Assembly: GCF_015058545.1 (NCBI RefSeq)
Contig: NZ_SVCB01000025.1
Span: 1-10,067 of the forward strand
From: Veillonella sp.
GTDB lineage: Bacteria > Bacillota > Negativicutes > Veillonellales > Veillonellaceae
Length of the DNA: 10,067 nucleotides
Reading direction: 5' to 3'
Shown: positions 5,393 through 10,067 of the stretch, piece after piece
Layout of the letters: the number at the start of each line of letters is the position of its first letter
Numbering within the stretch: the first letter of the stretch is position 1
Made by a program: the position numbers and the translations under genes
The notes under the pieces: generated by a model
What the model was told of the DNA's origin: nothing
The model's database searches: none
What the model saw: the letters and a program-made list of their open reading frames with translations, nothing else

Positions 5393-7243
5393 TTATTTGT
5401 TGTTATCTTTGTTGCCGTCAACGCCAAGGGCACGGAGGATACCGAAGAATACTTCAGTGTTGTCCATAACGCCGTGGAAGTATTCGGAACCAGGGCCTTG
5501 AGCCATGAGTACTACGTCGTCAGCGGAGTGAACTTCGCTGGTTTCACCGGTAGTTGTAGGTAAGTTGCCTTGTACTAAGCGAGCGCCTTGTGGAGCACGT
5601 TTAGGGTTAGCGATTACAAGACCGTCTTTGCCGGCTGTAGCAGGGCTGGTTGGTTCATTTTGGAAACGATAGTTTTCATAATGATCCGGAGCATTAGCGT
5701 ATTGAACAGCTAAGGTTACGTCAGCATCAGGGTTATCAGGGAAGCCGTCGCGGTTAGTATCGATGAATGTAGGCCAGCCTGCATCACCGTATACACGAAC
5801 TGCTTCACGACCTACTTTGCCATCTTGTTCGCTGTAAGTACCGGTAATACTGATACCGTGAGCATGGTCAGCTACTACGATAATCAAAGTGTTGTCGCCA
5901 TGAGCTTTGGAGTATTCTTGAGCCCATTGGATAGTCTGGTCGAATTCGATAGCGTCATAAGCGGCACGTTGCCAATCCATTGTATGTAATTGTTTGTCAA
6001 TGGAGCCGGCTTCAGACATAAGGAAGAAACCGTTAGGGTTCTTTTCTAATACGTCAACGGCTTTTTTAGTCATATCCAAAAGACCAGGTTGATCGTTGAA
6101 ACCTTTAAGCACGGATGGATTTTCAGGTAAGAATTCGCGATCCATGTAAACGTTCATAGTGTTAAGGGTGAATAAACCGAGGATTGGTTTGTCAGCTGTA
6201 GTTTGAGCAAGTTCAGTTTTGTTACCGGCAAATTGGTAGCCTTTGTTTTTGAACTCTTGGATTACGTTCACATTGTCTTTACGTTTGGAACCAGGAGTTT
6301 CCAATGGCAAGAAGAACTGGGAACCGCCGCCCAATACAACAGCCGGTGGGTTTTTACGATTTAAGAAGTCCATTGCAATGAAGTTCTGTTCGCCACGGCG
6401 ACGAGTATGGGCCGTTACGGCAGCCGGAGTTGCGTCAGTTACAGCCGCAGTTGTTACCATGCCGTAGGACATATCTTTCGCACGGGAAATGATTTCAGAG
6501 ATATTTTCTACTTTTGGATCATCCATTGGGTCAGGAGTGCTGTTTTCATACACGCCCATAGCGTTAACTACGGATTTGTTACCGGTGTTGTAAGCGGAAG
6601 CACTGTTGGCGGAGTCCGTTACGATGGAGTCATAACCGGAAGTAGTGATAAGAGCCATGTGAGGCATTTTTTCTATAGCCAAAACGTCGTTGAATTTACC
6701 GTCGCTCATGCCTTTGGAAAGAATACGAGCTACTTCTTTAGCTTGCATGCTCATGCCGTCGCCAACGAAGAGGATAACGTTTTTAGCTTTCTTTTGAGCT
6801 TTTTCGTTAACTACTTTGTAGTTAGCCATTTTTCTGATTGCGCCTTGAGCTGTGTTAGCAACTACGTTAACGCGTTTGTCGCCGGTGTCTTTGAAGGACA
6901 CATCGTTAATGCGATAGGAAATATGATCGGCGTATTGGGTGATTGTTGCGTCTTGTTTGAAAACTTTAGTAGCGTCTTCACCGTTGATAGTTACTGCTAC
7001 TTCTGTAGTAGTAAGCGGTAATTCCACTTCAAAGTCAAAACGTTGACCCTGCCAGAATTTTGCCTGGTTAATAGGCATTACTTTAATTGCGTTACTTGTC
7101 ACAGCCGTGGCAGGTAAGTTTGCTTGAGAAACTACACTCACTGGAGGAGCTGCTGCTTGGACTGCGGGCGTACTAAGACCGAACGCTAAGGCACCTGCTA
7201 AAGCAAAAAATACCATTTTACGTAAATGCTGCTTTCCGTTCAT
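5393..7243 (-). CDS. phoA: alkaline phosphatase, PhoA family, secreted
   Basis: A secreted metal-dependent phosphomonoesterase that frees phosphate from organic esters. Residues 1-30 are a signal peptide (cleavage near VQA/A). Residues about 50-145 form an extra N-terminal beta domain, probably Ig-like. The catalytic core starts at NVILFVGDGMS (D162). It contains the nucleophile Ser211 in TDSANS, DATPAA (D270, T272), an Arg cluster at 281-283, IDKQLH (D416, H420) with E411, ADHAHG (D459, H460) and EVHS (H572). These match the E. coli PhoA zinc and magnesium ligands. At 616 residues it is longer than E. coli PhoA because of the N-terminal domain and a segment at 480-560. That segment carries a Ca2+-loop motif, DTNRDGFPDNPD (495-506). 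The ribosome site AGGAGG (7251-7256) is ideal. A Pho box upstream indicates phosphate control. The ABC transporter genes follow without a terminator. Confidence 0.95.
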   Translation of the reverse strand: MNGKQHLRKMVFFALAGALAFGLSTPAVQAAAPPVSVVSQANLPATAVTSNAIKVMPINQAKFWQGQRFDFEVELPLTTTEVAVTINGEDATKVFKQDATITQYADHISYRINDVSFKDTGDKRVNVVANTAQGAIRKMANYKVVNEKAQKKAKNVILFVGDGMSMQAKEVARILSKGMSDGKFNDVLAIEKMPHMALITTSGYDSIVTDSANSASAYNTGNKSVVNAMGVYENSTPDPMDDPKVENISEIISRAKDMSYGMVTTAAVTDATPAAVTAHTRRRGEQNFIAMDFLNRKNPPAVVLGGGSQFFLPLETPGSKRKDNVNVIQEFKNKGYQFAGNKTELAQTTADKPILGLFTLNTMNVYMDREFLPENPSVLKGFNDQPGLLDMTKKAVDVLEKNPNGFFLMSEAGSIDKQLHTMDWQRAAYDAIEFDQTIQWAQEYSKAHGDNTLIIVVADHAHGISITGTYSEQDGKVGREAVRVYGDAGWPTFIDTNRDGFPDNPDADVTLAVQYANAPDHYENYRFQNEPTSPATAGKDGLVIANPKRAPQGARLVQGNLPTTTGETSEVHSADDVVLMAQGPGSEYFHGVMDNTEVFFGILRALGVDGNKDNNK

Positions 7244-7312
7244 GAAAATACCTCCTAATGTATCAAATAAAAATGAACTTCTGCTCTCTTTATCCTATCA
7301 AAGGGCTAAAAA

Positions 7313-7318
7313 AAGATA
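7313..7318 (-). promoter_or_regulatory. candidate -10 element of phoA
   Basis: On the minus strand TATCTT (4 of 6) lies 12 bases downstream of the last Pho-box hexamer. This is the arrangement seen where bound PhoB/PhoP replaces a -35 element. A second option further downstream (TAGGAT or GATAAA, about 7288-7300) cannot be excluded. Confidence 0.35.
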
Positions 7319-7330
7319 CAGAAAAAAGGC

Positions 7331-7358
7331 GGTAAAGTATTTGTAAAAGAATTGTAAT
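7331..7358 (-). promoter_or_regulatory. Pho box (PhoP/PhoB binding site)
   Basis: On the minus strand three hexamers, ATTACA, TTTACA and TTTACC, occur at exact 11-bp steps (plus-strand starts 7353, 7342 and 7331). This is the direct-repeat pattern bound by phosphate-response regulators of the PhoP/PhoB family. The gene directly downstream is alkaline phosphatase, the classic target. Confidence 0.72.
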
Positions 7359-7393
7359 AGAGCTAAGGGCAAAGGACGTTTGAATTTAGTACA

Positions 7394-7421
7394 ACACAAA
7401 TATCGTGTTTTATGCTACAAT
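7394..7421 (+). promoter_or_regulatory. promoter of the formate/nitrite transporter gene with overlapping palindrome
   Basis: The -10 TACAAT (7416-7421, 5 of 6) has an extended TGC just before it (7413-7415). No good -35 is present. In its place is an inverted repeat AACAC-N6-GTGTT (7394-7398 and 7405-7409), which could be an activator or repressor site. Transcription would begin near 7428. Confidence 0.45.
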
Positions 7422-7450
7422 TAAAAAGATAAATCATGTCAGAGGTTCAG

Positions 7451-7549
7451 CGTGTGGAGTCACATGGGCTCATTTTACAAAAGTTCGTAAATATTTGATA
7501 AAAGTAGGTAGCTTTTATCGGTCAGCCGTTAATGACTAAGTGGTCATTA
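7451..7549 (+). promoter_or_regulatory. hairpin-rich leader of the transporter mRNA
   Basis: Three hairpins follow one another: CGTGTG/CACATG with loop GAGT (7451-7466), GATAAAAG/CTTTTATC with a 7-base loop (7497-7519, perfect 8 bp) and TAATGAC/GTCATTA with a 6-base loop (7530-7549, perfect 7 bp). GTCA at 7521-7524 could also pair with TGAC at 7533-7536 and break the third hairpin. This suggests post-transcriptional control but matches no riboswitch I know. Confidence 0.4.
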
Positions 7550-7551
7550 TA

Positions 7552-7635
7552 AAATAGCAGTGTATATGTAATAGTGTATATGTAGCATTATGCATGTAGC
7601 AGTTCATATGTAGCAGTATGCATATAGCAGTCAGT
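7552..7635. repeat. 14-bp tandem repeat, six units
   Basis: Six adjacent 14-bp units of approximate consensus ATGTAGCAGTNTAT begin at 7552, 7566, 7580, 7594, 7608 and 7622. The copies are imperfect, with ATRTAGCA the best conserved part. The last unit ends 4 bases before the GGGAGG ribosome site, so the array lies in the transcribed leader. Confidence 0.75.
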
Positions 7636-7655
7636 TATTGGGAGGCGATTTTTTT

Positions 7656-8543
7656 ATGAATGATCCAAAATTGTTGAAACCTGTAGAAACAACGGCTCTC
7701 GCTTTGGCCATAGGGGAGAAAAAGGCGAACTCGTCCTTTCGGACCTTGTTGATTCTGGGCTTTTTAGGCGGCGCCTTTATTGCGTTTGCTTCGCAGGCGT
7801 CAACGATGGGGGCGTTTAATTTATTAGCACTGCCCGCATGGTACGGTTTAGGTAAAGTTGTAGCGGGCCTGATTTTTGGGGGTGGCCTGGTTTTCGTCTT
7901 GATGGCGGGGACTGAGTTATTCACCGGGAATGTATTGATTACTAATGCCTGGCTATGTGGGCGCGTTTCCCTATACCGTTTATTGCGTAATTGGGTGATT
8001 GTATTTATGGCCAATTTATTGGGTTCGCTGTGCATCGCGTGGTTGTTAAGCCAATCCGGGCTATGGCACAGTGGCGCCAATCTGCTGGGTGGCATGACGA
8101 TTAAACTGGCGGTCGGCAAAGTGACACTTACATTCGGTCAAGCATTGGCCTTGGGAATACTTTGTAACTGGCTCGTGTGTTTAGCCGTCTGGCTCAGCTT
8201 CAGTACCACATCAACGTCCGGTAAGATTCTGGCAATTTATTTACCTATATTTATGTTTATCGTATCCGGTTTTGAACACAGTGTGGCTAACATGTATTAT
8301 ATTCCGGCCGGTATTTTGGCCGCTTCCGATCCGTCTTACGTGGCACAGGCCACGGCATTGGGGGTTACACCGGATGCCTTGGCACAACTCGGTTGGGGAT
8401 CGTTCTTTATTAACAATCTCTTGCCGGTCAGTTTAGGTAATATTATTGGCGGTGCCGTATTTATCGGCATGGCGTTAATGTATGGGAATGGTCGTCCCGA
8501 TGAAGCGCTGATTCAGGCTATGAAAGAAAAAGTTTTAAAATAA
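7656..8543 (+). CDS. focA: formate/nitrite transporter, FocA/NirC family
   Basis: A pentameric inner-membrane channel for small monovalent anions such as formate or nitrite. All family marks are present: AGTELFTGN (84-92), GILCNWLVC (167-175), VSGFEHSVANMYYIP (203-217) with the central pore His208, and NLLPVSLGNIIGG (254-266). Six membrane segments can be placed at about 30-50, 65-85, 108-132, 158-182, 190-222 and 250-276. Length (295 residues) is normal. The ATG at 7656 is chosen over an in-frame TTG 18 bases earlier because GGGAGG (7640-7645) precedes it by 10 bases and overlaps that TTG. FocA and NirC cannot be told apart with confidence; no pyruvate formate-lyase or nitrite reductase gene lies beside it. 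The leader is long, structured and repeat-bearing, and the stop codon is part of another repeat array. Confidence 0.93.
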   Translation: MNDPKLLKPVETTALALAIGEKKANSSFRTLLILGFLGGAFIAFASQASTMGAFNLLALPAWYGLGKVVAGLIFGGGLVFVLMAGTELFTGNVLITNAWLCGRVSLYRLLRNWVIVFMANLLGSLCIAWLLSQSGLWHSGANLLGGMTIKLAVGKVTLTFGQALALGILCNWLVCLAVWLSFSTTSTSGKILAIYLPIFMFIVSGFEHSVANMYYIPAGILAASDPSYVAQATALGVTPDALAQLGWGSFFINNLLPVSLGNIIGGAVFIGMALMYGNGRPDEALIQAMKEKVLK

Positions 8544-8582
8544 AGTTTTAAGATAGAGTTTTAAAATAAAGTTTTAAAATAA
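8531..8582. repeat. 13-bp tandem repeat, four units, overlapping the transporter stop codon
   Basis: Units AGTTTTAAAATAA (8531-8543), AGTTTTAAGATAG (8544-8556), AGTTTTAAAATAA (8557-8569) and AGTTTTAAAATAA (8570-8582). Three are identical and one differs at two bases. Unit 1 encodes the last codons and the stop of the transporter gene, so the array seems to have grown from the gene end. Confidence 0.9.
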
Positions 8583-8661
8583 GGTAATGAAGGTTAGTAT
8601 ACATGACCATGGCTAACTATTATAAATTCGGAAGTTAAAAGATAAAGCCTTAAACCGCCTC

Positions 8662-8690
8662 TTTTCATTATCGAAGAAATTCGGTATACT
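8662..8690 (+). promoter_or_regulatory. promoter for the crotonase gene
   Basis: TTTTCA (8662-8667, 4 of 6) and TATACT (8685-8690, 5 of 6) are separated by 17 bp. The leader would be about 100 bases. I saw no clear terminator for the transporter gene between 8583 and 8660, only a weak hairpin at 8593-8617. Confidence 0.5.
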
Positions 8691-8797
8691 AATAACAAAG
8701 TAGAAGATAAAGTTTGAGAGGGCACTTTTTTAGAATCCTGTAATTTAGGTAATATAAGGAAGGCTTTTGTTTCCGAGTATTAGAAATGGAGTAATCA

Positions 8798-9589
8798 ATG
8801 GAATATACCAATATTTTGTATTCAGTAACTAACAAAATTGCAACAATTACCTTTAATCGTCCGGAAGTGCAGAACGGATTTAACATTCCTATGTGTAATG
8901 AAATCCTTGATGCCATTGAGCGCACCGAAGCGGATCCGGAAGCACGGGTGCTCTTAATCAATGCGGTAGGTAAGGTATTCTCTGTCGGTGGCGATTTGTC
9001 GGAAATGAAACGCGCCGTTGAAGAGAACGACCAGCAGTCGTTAGTAGCCATCGCTGAACTGGTTATGCAAATTTCATTTGCTATGAAAAAAATGTCCAAA
9101 CCCGTTGTTATGAGCACCGACGGAGCCGTAGCAGGCGCCGCTTTTAATATGGTATTGGCTGCCGATATTTGTATTGCCTCTACCAACAGCCGTTTTATCC
9201 AGGCCTTTGTTAACGTAGGCCTTGCACCTGATGCGGGCGGGATGTTCTTATTGACCCGTGCCATCGGTATGAACCGCGCTATGCAGCTCGCCATGACCGG
9301 TGAAGCGGTAACTGCTGAAAAAGCGAAAGAATACGGCTTTGTCTATAAAGTGTGCGAACCGGAATTATTAGTAAAAATAACCGACCGTCTTTGCACTCGT
9401 TTAGCTAAAGGGCCTGAATTATCCTTCAAAGCTATGAAAGAAATGATGTGGGCCAGTGTATTCAGCGGTTGGGATGAATATGCTAAATTGGAAGTACATT
9501 TACAAACAACCTTGGGCTTCTCGGAAGACTTCAAAGAAGGCGTGCGTGCCTTTGCAGAACGCCGTCGTCCTAACTTCCAGGGGAAATAA
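8798..9589 (+). CDS. enoyl-CoA hydratase/isomerase (crotonase) family protein, PaaG-like
   Basis: Crotonase-fold proteins bind acyl-CoA and stabilise a thioester enolate with two backbone NH groups. Both oxyanion-hole regions are present: FSVGGDLSEM (61-70) and DGAVAGAAFNMVLAAD (108-123). Against rat mitochondrial hydratase, the two catalytic glutamates (144 and 164) correspond to Asn117 and Phe137, so hydration by the classic mechanism is unlikely. Instead there is Asp145 in GLAPDAGG (141-148). This is the place of the catalytic Asp in PaaG-type isomerases and related dehalogenases, so a double-bond isomerase acting on an enoyl-CoA is the better guess. Length (263 residues) is normal. Ribosome site GGAG (8788-8791) is 6 bases before ATG. 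No beta-oxidation partners are nearby. A hairpin with a T-rich tail follows the gene. Confidence 0.88.
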   Translation: MEYTNILYSVTNKIATITFNRPEVQNGFNIPMCNEILDAIERTEADPEARVLLINAVGKVFSVGGDLSEMKRAVEENDQQSLVAIAELVMQISFAMKKMSKPVVMSTDGAVAGAAFNMVLAADICIASTNSRFIQAFVNVGLAPDAGGMFLLTRAIGMNRAMQLAMTGEAVTAEKAKEYGFVYKVCEPELLVKITDRLCTRLAKGPELSFKAMKEMMWASVFSGWDEYAKLEVHLQTTLGFSEDFKEGVRAFAERRRPNFQGK

Positions 9590-9600
9590 TATGTTAATGG

Positions 9601-9635
9601 GGCTATTTAATTGTAAAAATTAGATAGCCTTTATT
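9601..9635 (+). terminator. probable rho-independent terminator of the crotonase gene
   Basis: GGCTATTTAATT (9601-9612) pairs with 9618-9629 with one G-T wobble, around a 5-base loop. TTTATTGTT follows. The stem is mostly A/T and the T tail is interrupted, so strength may be moderate. Its position 12 bases after the stop codon supports the call. Confidence 0.7.
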
Positions 9636-9660
9636 GTTATAAAAAACAGGTAGATAGTTT

Positions 9661-9760
9661 TATTAAGCTAAGAATTGTTCTATTAAGCTAAGATTAGGTC
9701 TATTAAGCTGAGAATAAGTCCATTAAGCTTAGAATAGGTTTATTAAGCTAAGAATAGTTC
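9661..9760. repeat. 20-bp tandem repeat, five units, upstream of the aldo/keto reductase gene
   Basis: Five adjacent units of exactly 20 bp, starting at 9661, 9681, 9701, 9721 and 9741, with consensus TATTAAGCTAAGAATAGGTC. TATTAAGCT is almost invariant (one C in unit 4); variation is in the last five bases. The array ends 40 bases before the ATG of the next gene. No clear -35/-10 pair is visible in this gap, so the promoter may lie in or near the array. Confidence 0.92.
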
Positions 9761-9800
9761 TAAATAATAGGTCGATTCGGATGTATAGGAGTGAGAGCAT

Positions 9801-10067
9801 ATGGAAACGAATAACGTAAAAGATTATGTAATCCTAAATAATGGCGTCAAAATGCCGATTCTTGCCTTTGGGACTTATTTAATTCCGAATGAAGACACGA
9901 AACAGGCTGTTTTGGACGCGCTTGATGCGGGCTATCGCCACATTGATACGGCGCGCTTATATGGCAACGAAAACGAAGTGGGTGAAGCCGTGAATGCTAC
10001 GTCCGTACCTCGTGATGAAGTTTTCGTAACAACGAAGATTTGGTTTAATAACTATGGTTATGAAAAA
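9801..10067 (+). CDS. aldo/keto reductase (3' end outside window)
   Basis: NADPH-dependent oxidoreductases of the AKR superfamily reduce aldehydes and ketones in the cytoplasm. The first 89 residues are present. They show the AKR start VILNNGVKMPILAFGTY (10-26), the strand-helix motif DAGYRHIDTARLYGNE (42-57) with catalytic Asp49 and Tyr54, and TTKIW (77-81) with catalytic Lys79. The His of the tetrad lies beyond the window. The sequence resembles the DkgA/2,5-diketo-gluconate reductase branch, but the substrate cannot be judged. AGGAG (9787-9791) precedes the ATG by 9 bases. The upstream gap carries a five-unit repeat array. Confidence 0.92.
   Translation, partial: METNNVKDYVILNNGVKMPILAFGTYLIPNEDTKQAVLDALDAGYRHIDTARLYGNENEVGEAVNATSVPRDEVFVTTKIWFNNYGYEK

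Larger units (their letters stand above)
7244..7655. other. divergent regulatory region between phoA and the formate/nitrite transporter gene
   Basis: No gene is visible. From left to right it holds the phoA ribosome site and promoter, a Pho box (7331-7358), the divergent promoter of the transporter gene (-10 at 7416-7421), a leader of about 228 bases with three hairpins, a 14-bp tandem repeat array, and the transporter ribosome site GGGAGG (7640-7645). Confidence 0.7.

Noticed and set aside
6407..7021. 204-residue open frame on the plus strand opposite phoA
   Set aside because: The opposite strand encodes conserved PhoA motifs throughout. The frame is Ser/Val/Phe-rich without domain features.
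7631..8119. 162-residue minus-strand frame opposite the transporter gene
   Set aside because: Shadow of the FocA-type gene; it has no signal, motif or ribosome site.
8593..8617. Hairpin GTTAG...CTAAC as terminator of the transporter gene
   Set aside because: The stem is interrupted and no T tract follows, so I did not call it.
8689..9294. 201-residue open frame on the minus strand opposite the crotonase gene
   Set aside because: It lies almost wholly opposite a clear crotonase gene, has no convincing ribosome site or family motif, and its composition is that of a complementary-strand shadow.
9661..9760. Possible CRISPR array
   Set aside because: The units are directly adjacent with no spacers, and 20 bp is too short. 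No cas genes are present.

Overview
The window looks like chromosomal DNA from a diderm Firmicute, most likely class Negativicutes (Veillonella or a relative). This is an inference. Support comes from AT-rich intergenic DNA, strong AGGAGG-type ribosome sites, a Firmicute-style Pho box built on TTTACA, FocA-type formate/nitrite transport, and exported proteins with ordinary signal peptides. There are no rRNA or tRNA genes, no CRISPR array, and no recognisable transposase or phage gene.

Layout from left to right. (1) The 3' part of an Uup-type ABC-F ATPase gene. (2) A 58-residue basic DNA-binding-like protein with its own promoter. It is followed directly by a structured RNA stretch that ends in a very strong terminator. 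(3) A monocistronic 169-residue protein that follows the DnaA/Hda AAA+ core but has lost its Walker A, Walker B and arginine-finger residues. (4) A minus-strand gene cluster read from about 7243 down to 2979: secreted alkaline phosphatase, a small exported CPFC protein, an ABC ATPase and an FtsX/MacB-type permease with a His-rich loop. Three TTTACA-like hexamers at exact 11-bp spacing lie upstream, so the cluster is probably induced by phosphate starvation. (5) Divergently, a FocA/NirC-type transporter with a long leader rich in hairpins. (6) A crotonase-family protein resembling PaaG isomerase rather than a true hydratase. (7) The 5' part of an aldo/keto reductase gene.

How the genes work together. 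The minus-strand genes form a plausible export and phosphate-scavenging unit. PhoA releases phosphate outside the cytoplasm. The other three genes resemble part of the zinc-responsive export loci of Gammaproteobacteria and might serve metal supply or envelope traffic. The genes to the right (transporter, crotonase, reductase) appear to be separate units.

The most striking non-coding feature is that four intergenic gaps carry short direct tandem repeats, each with its own unit length: 18 bp x3, 14 bp x6, 13 bp x4 and 20 bp x5. Two of these arrays sit in the upstream regions of genes. The best candidates for something undescribed are the degenerate DnaA-like protein, the PhoA-ABC operon and the repeat arrays.
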